Shown here: one piece after another, positions 1 to 6,289 of the stretch | Position numbering within the stretch: position 1 is the first letter of the stretch | How the letters are laid out: every line of letters starts with the position of its first letter | Source of the DNA: Pelotomaculum sp. UBA5255 | Lineage (GTDB): Bacteria > Bacillota > Desulfotomaculia > Desulfotomaculales > Pelotomaculaceae | Reading direction: 5' to 3' | NCBI GenBank assembly: GCA_002408725.1 | Contig: DHTR01000028.1 | Span: forward strand, 1-10,229 | DNA length: 10,229 nt | Program-made: the position numbers and the translations under genes | Notes under the pieces: model-generated | Seen by the model: the letters and a program-made list of their open reading frames with translations, nothing else | Told to the model about the DNA's origin: nothing | Databases searched by the model: none

Positions 1-126
1 CTGGTGGCCGGGTCAGAAAAAATAAAAAGGGGACTGGGCTGGCGGCCCCGCTTTGAAAGTCTGCACACCATGATCGAAACGGCCTGGCGCTGGCACAGTA
101 GCCATCCCCGAGGATTCAAAGGATAA
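1..126 (+). CDS. galE: UDP-glucose 4-epimerase, C-terminal end (partial)
   Basis: This is the last 41 codons of a gene that enters from the left edge, in the frame that starts at base 1 and stops at TAA 124-126. The peptide contains LGWRPRF and, at the very end, WRWHSSHPRGFKG. That matches the usual C-terminus of bacterial GalE, where an 'LGW.P.....I..AW.WH...P.G' pattern closes the protein. GalE interconverts UDP-glucose and UDP-galactose with bound NAD+ in the cytoplasm and supplies galactose for polysaccharides and cell-envelope glycans. The catalytic Tyr-x-x-x-Lys and the Rossmann motif lie outside the window, so activity cannot be judged. The next gene starts one base after the stop, which suggests an operon. 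A related NAD-dependent sugar epimerase of the same SDR family is the main alternative. Confidence 0.85.
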   Translation: MVAGSEKIKRGLGWRPRFESLHTMIETAWRWHSSHPRGFKG

Positions 127-127
127 T

Positions 128-1264
128 ATGATTTCCGGAAAACAGCTCGCTGTGATTACATTTCTCCTGGCTCTTTGCCTTCTTTCGGCGCCTGCAGAAA
201 GGCGGGCAGCCGGCGAAGGCCCCGGTGCCGCAAGTCCGGAAGAACGCCTGGGGGCCCTGGCCAGGCAGGCTGAACTGGGGCAGAGGGAAAAGGAGTTGGC
301 CGCCGAACTGCTGGACTGGAACATTAAAATCGAGAACGCCCGCCTCGAGCAGGAGCAGCTGCTCCGGGAAATACCGCTGGCGGAGCGCTCCCTGGCCGAG
401 GCTGAAACCGGCCTGGAAGATAGCCGGGTCCGTTTGGATGAGGGCAGGGAAACTCTCGGGCGATGGGTGAACATTTTATATCGCTACGGGCCGGAGCCTT
501 ATTTTAAGGTAATCCTCGGTGCGAAGAGCTTTAACGAATTTGTGGAACGTACCGGGGAGATTAGCATGGTTATCTCCGCCCAGGTTAAATTGCTGGACGA
601 AGTGCGCAGCCGCACCGTCCGGCTGGAGGAGCAGCTCCTGGCCCGGCGGCAGGCGCAGGCTTTGCTTGAGGAAAAGAATGCTTCCCTCGCCGGTAGAATC
701 CAGGAAATGGATGTCTGCAGGGCCGGTCGGGAGACATTTCTCCTTGGACTCAAAGAGCAGTCCGCCGATCTAGCCGAAAGTATTGTTCAGAAGGAAACAT
801 TTTTATACCGTTCCCTGAATTCACTGCAATATCTGCTGACTCACCTCGATTCCCTTCCCTGGTACAGTCTGACACCGGAAAACCTTTCGCCGGCCGGAAA
901 AAAAATTCGCCTTGAATTCAAAGACCAGGAGGTTAACCGGATCTTTTTCGGGCAGGGTGACGCAGCCCTGGCCGGACTCTCGGTGCGCTGCGCCCCGGGC
1001 CTGTTTTCAATCTCCGGACCGGCGGCCCCTGGAAGCGCCGACTTTCAAATTGAAGGAAATTTTGAGCCCGAGGGGGAAGGGAGGGTGCGCTTTCGGCCGG
1101 AGCGCATGTACCTGTCCGGTGTGCCCGTAAGCGGTGAAGTGCTGGGTTTTGTCTCCGGGGAAGGTTTGCTCGGAATTGATTTGGGGAGCTTTCTTCAGGG
1201 GTATCATTTGTCTGAAGTCTGGGCGGAGGAGGGCAGACTGGTGGTGATCCTGGCTGCCGGCTAA
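128..1264 (+). CDS. Exported coiled-coil protein, PcsB/CwlO-like N-terminal region with a beta-rich C-terminal domain
   Basis: A 378-residue protein of unknown exact function. Residues 1-23 form a Sec signal peptide: Lys5, a hydrophobic run from L7 to L19, then APA|E as a likely cleavage site. Residues about 35-235 are rich in Glu, Leu, Arg and Gln in heptad-like spacing and should form long coiled coils. Around residues 112-150 the text ILYRYGPEPYFKVILGAKSF resembles the 'Y..G...Y..vLLgAkSF.dFl.R' segment of the N-terminal coiled-coil domain of PcsB/CwlO peptidoglycan hydrolases. No NlpC/P60, CHAP or M23 catalytic domain follows. Instead residues about 248-378 are beta-rich and end in EVWAEEGRLVVILAAG, loosely like the lipid-binding LmeA/DUF2993 fold; that assignment is tentative. 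The start is ATG 128, preceded by AAAGGA (118-123). It is coupled to galE (1-base gap), so a cell-surface or envelope-assembly role is inferred. No convincing terminator follows directly. Confidence 0.8.
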   Translation: MISGKQLAVITFLLALCLLSAPAERRAAGEGPGAASPEERLGALARQAELGQREKELAAELLDWNIKIENARLEQEQLLREIPLAERSLAEAETGLEDSRVRLDEGRETLGRWVNILYRYGPEPYFKVILGAKSFNEFVERTGEISMVISAQVKLLDEVRSRTVRLEEQLLARRQAQALLEEKNASLAGRIQEMDVCRAGRETFLLGLKEQSADLAESIVQKETFLYRSLNSLQYLLTHLDSLPWYSLTPENLSPAGKKIRLEFKDQEVNRIFFGQGDAALAGLSVRCAPGLFSISGPAAPGSADFQIEGNFEPEGEGRVRFRPERMYLSGVPVSGEVLGFVSGEGLLGIDLGSFLQGYHLSEVWAEEGRLVVILAAG

Positions 1265-1472
1265 AAAAATACGCCCAACAGCCTGTAAACTGTGGACGTA
1301 AACAGTGAGTGATACTTACAAGAAAGGAGTTATGTTCCGGATAATTGTAGCAATTCCCGTGCCATTAGTAACTGTGCGGTTCGTCTAAAAGCTACGGGTA
1401 CACTTATCCCAATCTGTCACAATTTGTCATGTGTCCAATAATAAACAAAACCGGCTGCATCAGTATGATCCA

Positions 1473-1494
1473 AGGCGCGAATGAATTCGCACCT
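1473..1494. repeat. Short palindromic element with GCGAAT/ATTCGC arms
   Basis: The arms AGG-C-GCGAAT and ATTCGC-A-CCT pair with one C/A mismatch around a 2-base centre (GA). The core GCGAATGAATTCGC resembles a small palindromic repeat that I recall as dispersed in several bacterial genomes (variants of GGGCGAATTCATTCGCCC); that likeness is from memory. It sits five bases before a second, longer inverted repeat. Confidence 0.55.
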
Positions 1495-1499
1495 AAAGT

Positions 1500-1555
1500 G
1501 GGGGCGCTGACCAATAACTTAGGTACCCGACGCTAAGTTATTGGTCAACGCCCCC
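1500..1555. repeat. Long inverted repeat, 22 paired bases with 10-base loop
   Basis: The left arm GGGGGCG (1500-1506), C1507, then TGACCAATAACTTAG (1508-1522) is mirrored by CTAAGTTATTGGTCA (1533-1547), A1548, then CGCCCCC (1549-1555). The loop is 1523-1532. Only the C1507/A1548 pair fails. No run of T follows on either strand, so a standard intrinsic terminator is unlikely. Candidates are two back-to-back terminal inverted repeats of a mobile element, a MITE-like sequence, or a very stable RNA hairpin. Confidence 0.8.
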
Positions 1556-1579
1556 ATATTTAGTTATTCCTGTACTGCG

Positions 1580-1602
1580 GCTTCACCGGAAGCTTTTTTT
1601 TT
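1580..1602 (+). terminator. Intrinsic terminator without an obvious upstream gene
   Basis: The stem GCTTC (1580-1584) pairs with GAAGC (1589-1593) around an ACCG loop and is followed directly by nine Ts (1594-1602). The nearest upstream gene on this strand ends 316 bases earlier, so the terminator either closes a long 3' untranslated region of the galE operon or ends a separate small transcript. Confidence 0.65.
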
Positions 1603-1877
1603 GCCCATCCCAGGATACCGTGGTTTTTTTAGAATTTTCTGTAATGAGGCATGTATTTTGCATAGTTTTAATAGCAAGTCAATTCGCAAGTTTCAAAAAA
1701 ATTTAAATGGGGTTGTTCAAGCCCTGGGGTAACATGACACCGTGTGGATGGGCCCCATATTTTATAAGTGTTTCAGATAGAACCAGGGGATCATTTTAAA
1801 ACCAGGCGGCTTTAGGGAGGTGATCGCAACCGCAGCGGGGGTTTTCAGCTCAGTTAGATTAATTTTATCTGCCGGCA

Positions 1878-1913
1878 AACGACCAGTATTGTGTTCTTTT
1901 TAACAACCAGTAT
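1878..1913. repeat. Direct repeat pair upstream of the acetate transporter
   Basis: AACGACCAGTAT (1878-1889) and AACAACCAGTAT (1902-1913) match at 11 of 12 positions with a 24-base period. They lie 57-92 bases before the TTG start. This placement and spacing, slightly over two helical turns, would suit an activator or repressor binding site, but no regulator is known for it. Confidence 0.4.
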
Positions 1914-1953
1914 GTGCGAGTTATCAATGGGTTTAAGTTTCTGCACCAGGATC

Positions 1954-1963
1954 TTAGGAGGTG
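1954..1963 (+). promoter_or_regulatory. Ribosome binding site that decides a TTG start
   Basis: TTAGGAGGTG is a near-perfect anti-16S match. Its final GTG (1961-1963) is in frame with the transporter and could be mistaken for a start codon, but it is part of the ribosome binding site. The in-frame TTG at 1970-1972 lies six bases downstream, the ideal distance. Confidence 0.8.
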
Positions 1964-1969
1964 TCACCC

Positions 1970-2545
1970 TTGTCAGAAGAAAAAATTCTCGTTGTCAGGG
2001 AAAATAATATCGCCGACCCGTCAACTGTCGGTCTGGCCTCTTTTGCAATAGCTCTTTTTTGTCTTAGTTTTCTAAACGCCGGTCTAGTCAGTGGAAAGTC
2101 TATCGGCCTAATCATTGCCATTGCTCTTATTAGCGGCGGTCTGGTGCACTTTATTGTTGCCCTCTGGGGTTTTGCCAAAAATGAAATCTATACCGCTATC
2201 GTCTTCGGTTCCTACGGTGCTTTTTGGACTAGTTTTTCGCTGTTCCAACTGGGCGTAATACTGAAATGGTTTGAAGTGGACCCGGGAATGATGACCGTTT
2301 TCTTTATCGCCTGGACCATCTTTACTTTTTTCATTTGGGTTGCCACGCTTGTTACAAACAAGGCCGTTATAACAGTAATTACTACATTGCTAATCGTCTT
2401 TATTCTACTTGACCTGGGATTGGGCCAGTGGGCCGGTTATCTGGGCATCTTTACCGCCCTTGCCGCTTTTTATACTTCTGCTGCCGGGCTTCTGAACACA
2501 TTATACGGTCGGGAAGTTCTGCCGGTCGGTCCTGTAAAAAAGTAA
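1970..2545 (+). CDS. satP: Acetate transporter, GPR1/FUN34/YaaH (AceTr) family
   Basis: A 191-residue inner-membrane protein, the usual size for bacterial SatP/YaaH, which moves acetate (and succinate in E. coli) with protons. Six hydrophobic helices can be seen at about residues 20-40, 45-65, 73-95, 107-127, 131-151 and 155-175. The family signature NPAPLGL before helix 1 appears here as a divergent ADPSTVGL at residues 15-22. The second signature, FGSYGAFW after helix 2, is well conserved. The start is TTG 1970, because the GTG at 1961 belongs to the ribosome binding site. The gene stands alone: about 700 bases of non-coding DNA lie before it and a terminator follows. In an anaerobe the likely job is acetate uptake or release as a fermentation or syntrophy product; direction cannot be read from sequence. 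The changed signature could alter substrate choice. Confidence 0.88.
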   Translation: MSEEKILVVRENNIADPSTVGLASFAIALFCLSFLNAGLVSGKSIGLIIAIALISGGLVHFIVALWGFAKNEIYTAIVFGSYGAFWTSFSLFQLGVILKWFEVDPGMMTVFFIAWTIFTFFIWVATLVTNKAVITVITTLLIVFILLDLGLGQWAGYLGIFTALAAFYTSAAGLLNTLYGREVLPVGPVKK

Positions 2546-2658
2546 ATTTTCATAGATATAAGGGAGCATTAACTTAAATAATCCTCTGGAACTTCATACT
2601 GGTTGTCAAAAAGAACATGATTTTCCTTTCAAGTGGTAACAGTCCCCAGACCCTCTCT

Positions 2659-2684
2659 TGCCCGTAATAGGGCACTTTTTTTTT
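2659..2684 (+). terminator. Intrinsic terminator after the acetate transporter
   Basis: TGCCC (2659-2663) pairs with GGGCA (2670-2674) around GTAATA, followed by C and nine Ts (2676-2684). The stem is short, but the U-tract is long and the site is placed 114 bases after the satP stop. Confidence 0.6.
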
Positions 2685-2746
2685 GGCTGAACATTATAAG
2701 TTCTTGAAAATGGCCTGTTTAAAGCGCTGTTCGATTATTCAGCAAA

Positions 2747-2773
2747 ATGATCGACTGCTGAACAGTCGATCAT
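2747..2773 (-). terminator. Hairpin, probable terminator for the leftward NPD gene
   Basis: ATGATCGACTG (2747-2757) and CAGTCGATCAT (2763-2773) form a perfect 11-bp stem with a 5-base loop. On the minus strand the hairpin is followed by a short T-rich stretch (TTTT counting the last stem base). It lies 50 bases past the stop of the leftward oxidoreductase gene. The U-tract is weak, so it may instead act as an RNA-stabilising 3' hairpin. An overlapping alternative pairing (TTCAGCA with TGCTGAA) exists. Confidence 0.5.
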
Positions 2774-2823
2774 CAACGGAACGTATTCTATTTAGATAGA
2801 AAAGCATTGAGGCAGGGTTTTGA

Positions 2824-3780
2824 TTAGTCCGGCTCTTCGTCAAACTCCTTGACCAGGTTGTCGAAGATTTTTTGCACCGGCAGGATATCTTTGATTCTGT
2901 GTACGTTTTTACCGCAAAAAACAACACCTTCGTCGACCCGGCCAACCTGCGAGTTCCTCAGGGCTTGAATGATGCAGTACTCACGAGAGCATTCCTTGAG
3001 GCAGGCGTCGCAAAACTCCGGCTTTGGGGCACAACCCCCTGAAATTTTATCGGCGAAGATATTGCGCAGTGCCCGCCCCGGCATACCTACCGGACTTTTG
3101 ATGAGAACCACGTCGTCGGCGCAGGCTTTGACATACATCTGCTTAAAAGCGTCCGACACCGCGCATTCAACGCTTAGAACGAAGCGGGTTGCCATCTGGA
3201 CCCCGCTGGCCCCCAGTCGGATCATTTTCGCGATACCGCTGCCGTCAACAACGCCTCCGGCAGCAATGACCGGGATTTTTACCCTGGAAGTAATTTCAGG
3301 GAGAATTTCTTCGATAGATCGGTTGGTGCCCAGGTGCCCGCCCGCCTCATTCCCTTCGGCCACTACTGCGGAGGCGCCAAGCTTTTCAGCGATGGCTGCC
3401 AGCTTAGGGGATGATACAATGGATACAACCGGTACACCGGATGCCTTACCCCACTTGAATATGTCCCGGGAGAACCCCGCCCCGGTAAAGACCAGATCAA
3501 TTTTTTCTTCGATTGCACCCTGGACCAGGGTGGCAAACTGGCGAACGGCAAACATCACGTTGATGCCGATAATTCCCCTGGTCAGGCGCCGGGCAGCCTT
3601 GATCTCGTTTCTTAGCTCATCAACGGTCATCCCGGTTGCGCCTATGACCCCGATCCCCCCGGCGTTGGCAACGGCAGCCGCCAGTGGGGCGGTTGAAACC
3701 CGCAGGGCCATGCCGCCCTGGATAATCGGGTAGCGAGGCACAAGTTGGCCAATTTTTAAATGCGGAAATTTCATGAACAT
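2824..3780 (-). CDS. FMN-dependent nitronate monooxygenase / FabK-like (NPD family) TIM-barrel enzyme
   Basis: A 318-residue cytoplasmic flavoenzyme of the 2-nitropropane dioxygenase/enoyl-ACP reductase II family. Visible hallmarks in order: PIIQGGM near residue 18-24, GGIGVIG at 41-47, EGNEAGGHLG at 142-151 with the likely catalytic His149, and the FMN-phosphate-binding stretches AAGGV (172-176) and GASGVQMATRF (189-199). The C-terminal part carries Cys249, 256, 259, 263 and 268 in a C-x6-C-x2-C-x3-C-x4-C pattern, seen in clostridial members and possibly binding a metal or Fe-S cluster (inference). The start at ATG 3780 is set by AAGGAG six bases upstream. There is no fatty-acid synthesis gene beside it, so FabK function is unsupported; oxidation of alkyl nitronates or another unsaturated substrate is equally possible. 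It is transcribed divergently from the large oxidoreductase. Confidence 0.88.
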   Translation of the reverse strand: MFMKFPHLKIGQLVPRYPIIQGGMALRVSTAPLAAAVANAGGIGVIGATGMTVDELRNEIKAARRLTRGIIGINVMFAVRQFATLVQGAIEEKIDLVFTGAGFSRDIFKWGKASGVPVVSIVSSPKLAAIAEKLGASAVVAEGNEAGGHLGTNRSIEEILPEITSRVKIPVIAAGGVVDGSGIAKMIRLGASGVQMATRFVLSVECAVSDAFKQMYVKACADDVVLIKSPVGMPGRALRNIFADKISGGCAPKPEFCDACLKECSREYCIIQALRNSQVGRVDEGVVFCGKNVHRIKDILPVQKIFDNLVKEFDEEPD

Positions 3781-3805
3781 CTTTGTCTCCTTATGACGTT
3801 TAAAG

Positions 3806-3814
3806 ATGATAGCA
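3806..3814 (-). promoter_or_regulatory. Extended -10 promoter for the NPD gene
   Basis: Read on the minus strand, TGC-TATCAT is an extended -10 (TGn plus five of six -10 bases). No good -35 lies 16-18 bases upstream. The predicted transcript would have a very short leader that includes the AAGGAG site at 3787-3792. Confidence 0.4.
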
Positions 3815-3886
3815 TTTACTAGAATATTAACCCGTCAGCGCCGGATCTATAAGGTGATTTAATAAAATCAGGAAATTAAAGTTTCA

Positions 3887-3928
3887 AATATAGTGATATT
3901 CGAGGTAAAATACAGTAATCCTGTATTT
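3887..3928. repeat. Two adjacent palindromes in the divergent intergenic region
   Basis: AATAT-AGTG-ATATT (3887-3900) is followed by AAATACAG (3908-3915), five central bases, and CTGTATTT (3921-3928), an 8-bp-arm palindrome. Their centres are about 25 bases apart. They sit roughly midway between the starts of the leftward NPD gene and the rightward oxidoreductase gene, where an operator for a dimeric regulator would be expected. Operator function is an inference; no T-run follows, so a terminator is not indicated. Confidence 0.45.
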
Positions 3929-4063
3929 GCGGGAGGGAAAAAATAAAATTCATCTCCTGATTTCAAAAAATAACTTTTTTGCGTGAGTTGCTCGACCTGC
4001 CTGAGATTATTTACCGGAAGGTTATCCGGGGTTGCTTGTCGAAAAAACCAGAAATTACTATTG

Positions 4064-4085
4064 TTGACACTGGATCTATTATAAT
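4064..4085 (+). promoter_or_regulatory. Perfect -35 and -10 hexamers with a 10-base spacer
   Basis: TTGACA (4064-4069) and TATAAT (4080-4085) are both perfect sigma-A consensus hexamers, but the gap is 10 bases instead of 16-18. The two therefore cannot be one ordinary promoter. Most likely TATAAT serves with a weak -35 near 4057-4062. It lies 51 bases before the GTG start of the oxidoreductase. Confidence 0.4.
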
Positions 4086-4135
4086 CTGAAAAAGTTTGAA
4101 TGACTAATAATTTTCCTTAATAGTGGAGGTTTTCC

Positions 4136-6103
4136 GTGCAAGAAATTTTTCCACCCTGTACAAACGCCTGCCCGGTCCACACTGATGTCCGGGGCTACCT
4201 GGCAGCGATTGCCCGGCGGGATTACCTGGAAGCGTACCGTTTAATTCGCGCCAACAACCCCTTCCCGTCAGTCTGCGCCTGGGTCTGCTCTCACCCCTGC
4301 GAGGACGCCTGCCGCCGCGCGGCGGTCGATGCCGCCATCTCAATCCGGGACCTGAAGCGATTTGCCGTCAAGACGGCTGGTGAGCTCCGGGTGGAGATTC
4401 CCCAGGCCCCGAAAACCGGCTATAAAATAGCCGTTGTGGGCGCTGGCCCGGCGGGGCTTACTGCAGCCCACGACCTGGTCCGGCAGGGCCACCGCGCGGT
4501 GGTTTATGACCGTTGCCCTTCACCCGGGGGGCATTTTTTGACCTCGGTGCCTCTTTACCGCCTGCCCAGGGAGATGCTGAGACGGGATGTGGAGGAGATC
4601 TTAGCCGCCGGGGTGGAACTGCGATCCGGGGTGGAGGTGGGCCGGGATCTTACCATCCGTGAGCTGAGAGATGAATACGATGCTGTGCTCATTAGCGCCG
4701 GCCTCCGTGCCGGCCGAGGCCTGGATTTGCCTGGTTTTAGCCACCCCGGCGTCCTGGCTGTCCTGCCGTTTTTAGAAAGTGTCAATATGGGAGGAAAGCC
4801 GGCGGTGGGCAGGCGGGTGATTGTTATTGGCGGCGGGGACGTGGCCATGGACGCGGCCCGCACCGCCCTGCGCCTGGGGACGCCGGAGGTCCGGGTTGTC
4901 TGCCTTGAGCCCCGGGAAAGGATGCCCGCCCACGGCTGGGAAATCGAGGAGGCCCTGTCCGAGGGTATCGGGCTGCTGCCTGGCCGCCGCCCGGTTGAGC
5001 TGCTTGTGGAAAGCGGCAGAATAACAGGTCTTGTGGTTCAAAAGATAAAATTACCGGCTCAAGGAGGCGGGATTTTAAATCCTGTTTTCGATACCGAAAA
5101 CCTTGAAGTGATTCCAGGCGATACCGTCATTCTGGCGATTGGCCAACTGCCGGACGACTGTTTCCTGGAAGGAAGCGGCCTGACCGTGGACGACAGGGGG
5201 CGCCTGGTGATTGACAGGGTGTCCCTTGCCGCCGGTGACCCCGGAGTTTTTGTTTGCGGTGAGCTGGTGGCGGGGTCGGGTCCGGGTATCGCGGCGGTGG
5301 CTTCGGGCCAACGGGCAGCGACGGCTGTGGGGCGCTTCTTAAGAGGGGAAAGAATGATTAATGGTGGGGACGAAGCGCAGGCCATCGGCCCGCTCCCTGG
5401 CGATGTGGCCGGGAGAATTCCCCGCCTGAAGCGTCAGGTCATGCCGGAGCTGCCCCCGGAGGAACGGAAAAAGAACTTTTTACCTTATGAACTGGGGCTC
5501 AGCGAGACCGCCGCGCTCCGTGAGGCGGGCCGCTGTTTGGGCTGTGGCGCCGGGGCTGTGGTAATTCCCGATAAGTGCACGGCCTGCCTGACCTGTCTGC
5601 GGGTCTGCCCCTATGATGTTCCGGTTGTCGGGGCGCGCGCCTTTATTTCAGTGGAGGGCTGTCAGGCCTGCGGCCTTTGTGCGGCGGCCTGTCCTGCGGG
5701 AGCCATAAAGATCGGTTTTCCAGACGAGGGATCGGTGCGCAGCGCACTGAAATCGCTCTCCGAAAAGCAAAATATGGTTGTCTTTACCTGCCGCGAAGCC
5801 TGTATTGATGATCTCAATTTTGATTCCATAAAAAAAACGCCCGGTACCGGGCGCGCGCTAGTTGTTGAATTGCCTACCGTAGGCGCCCTGCGCCTGGAGT
5901 GGATTTTGGAAGCCTTTGCGGCCGGGGCGGCAGAGGTCGCCGTGCTGGCCTGCGAGCCCGGTCGGTGCCGCAATGCGAGCGGCGGTGCTTCCCTGGACGT
6001 TCTGGTGGCCAGGGCCAGAAAAATTCTTACGCAGGCCGGCCTTTCGCCGCAGCGGCTCTTTTACTGCCGCCGGGATCAAGGGGTGGAACCTGCCGGCCGG
6101 TAG
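4136..6103 (+). CDS. Fusion oxidoreductase: GltD-like FAD/NAD(P)H domains + 2x[4Fe-4S] ferredoxin + MvhD-like domain
   Basis: A 655-residue cytoplasmic electron-transfer protein. The N-terminal Fe-S domain of the GltD/dihydropyrimidine-dehydrogenase type has Cys8, 12, 47, 51, 55 and 59, with CPVHTDVRGY near the start. An FAD Rossmann motif GAGPAG is at 102-107 and an NAD(P)H Rossmann motif GGGDVAMD at 232-239. CLGC (467-470) ends the GltD-like part. Two complete [4Fe-4S] motifs follow: Cys481/484/487/491-Pro and Cys509/512/515/519-Pro. The tail (about 545-655) resembles the MvhD/hydrogenase delta subunit, with Cys552, 556, 606 and 611; the central Cys usual in that family is replaced by a PTVG stretch. 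The start is GTG 4136, six bases after GGAGG. It probably passes electrons between NAD(P)H, flavin, ferredoxin and a partner such as a heterodisulfide-reductase-like or hydrogenase complex. No such partner gene is adjacent, so the physiological pair is unknown. True glutamate synthase small subunit is unlikely given the extra domains and no gltA-type neighbour. Confidence 0.85.
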   Translation: MQEIFPPCTNACPVHTDVRGYLAAIARRDYLEAYRLIRANNPFPSVCAWVCSHPCEDACRRAAVDAAISIRDLKRFAVKTAGELRVEIPQAPKTGYKIAVVGAGPAGLTAAHDLVRQGHRAVVYDRCPSPGGHFLTSVPLYRLPREMLRRDVEEILAAGVELRSGVEVGRDLTIRELRDEYDAVLISAGLRAGRGLDLPGFSHPGVLAVLPFLESVNMGGKPAVGRRVIVIGGGDVAMDAARTALRLGTPEVRVVCLEPRERMPAHGWEIEEALSEGIGLLPGRRPVELLVESGRITGLVVQKIKLPAQGGGILNPVFDTENLEVIPGDTVILAIGQLPDDCFLEGSGLTVDDRGRLVIDRVSLAAGDPGVFVCGELVAGSGPGIAAVASGQRAATAVGRFLRGERMINGGDEAQAIGPLPGDVAGRIPRLKRQVMPELPPEERKKNFLPYELGLSETAALREAGRCLGCGAGAVVIPDKCTACLTCLRVCPYDVPVVGARAFISVEGCQACGLCAAACPAGAIKIGFPDEGSVRSALKSLSEKQNMVVFTCREACIDDLNFDSIKKTPGTGRALVVELPTVGALRLEWILEAFAAGAAEVAVLACEPGRCRNASGGASLDVLVARARKILTQAGLSPQRLFYCRRDQGVEPAGR

Positions 6104-6255
6104 CGCTTATTTGCCGTTTGCTTGTAAAACCTCTTCACCTCTGGTTGTTAGGGCAAATAGAATGCCGTCTTCAAGAAACAGGATTTTCTTGTGGTGGGGA
6201 ATTGACATGCAGGCATTAAACAGGTGTAAAGCGCAAGCGCGGTTATCTATTTGCC

Positions 6256-6289
6256 ACCTGAGAAGAGCCTGTCCAAACGGTTCTCAGGT
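6256..6289. repeat. Hairpin between convergent genes
   Basis: ACCTGAGAA (6256-6264) pairs with TTCTCAGGT (6281-6289) around a 16-base loop. It overlaps the first base of the corA stop codon (complement of 6289-6291) and sits 153 bases after the rightward oxidoreductase gene. Neither strand has a U-tract after it, so termination would be weak or factor-dependent; it may protect the 3' ends of both convergent messages. Confidence 0.45.

Larger units (their letters stand above)
1265..1969. other. Gene-poor 705-base region
   Basis: I see no convincing protein-coding gene here. It contains two palindromic elements (1473-1494 and 1500-1555), an intrinsic terminator with nine Ts (1580-1602), and direct repeats just upstream of the acetate transporter (1878-1913). 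A ribosome-binding-like AAAGGAG at 1323-1329 is followed only by an 18-codon ORF at 1332-1388, two bases away, which I do not accept as a gene. The block is visibly more AT-rich than the flanking genes, with many short homopolymer runs. It could be a decayed mobile element or carry an untranslated RNA ending at the 1580-1602 terminator; neither is proven. Confidence 0.6.

Noticed and set aside
1332..1388. 18-codon ORF after AAAGGAG (1323-1329)
   Set aside because: Only two bases separate the ribosome site from the ATG, the product is 18 residues, and no family is recognisable. It may be a remnant of a decayed gene but cannot be supported.
1500..1555. Inverted repeat as intrinsic terminator
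   Set aside because: The stem is strong, but no U-tract follows on either strand; the actual terminator lies 25 bases downstream.
1541..1732. 63-codon rightward ORF in the gene-poor region
   Set aside because: It starts inside the inverted repeat, runs through the terminator T-tract, has no ribosome binding site, and its composition is that of AT-rich non-coding DNA.
1819..1902. GGGAGGTG followed by an open frame
   Set aside because: The GTG is inside the ribosome-site-like sequence and no start codon lies at a workable distance; the frame closes after about 27 codons.
2969..3733. Long rightward open frame opposite the NPD gene
   Set aside because: It is the antisense shadow of a clear FMN enzyme gene, lacks a recognisable family and has no ribosome site.
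6104..6288. Possible short genes between the fusion oxidoreductase and corA
   Set aside because: Frames here are continuations or shadows without ribosome sites; only a hairpin at the corA end can be supported.
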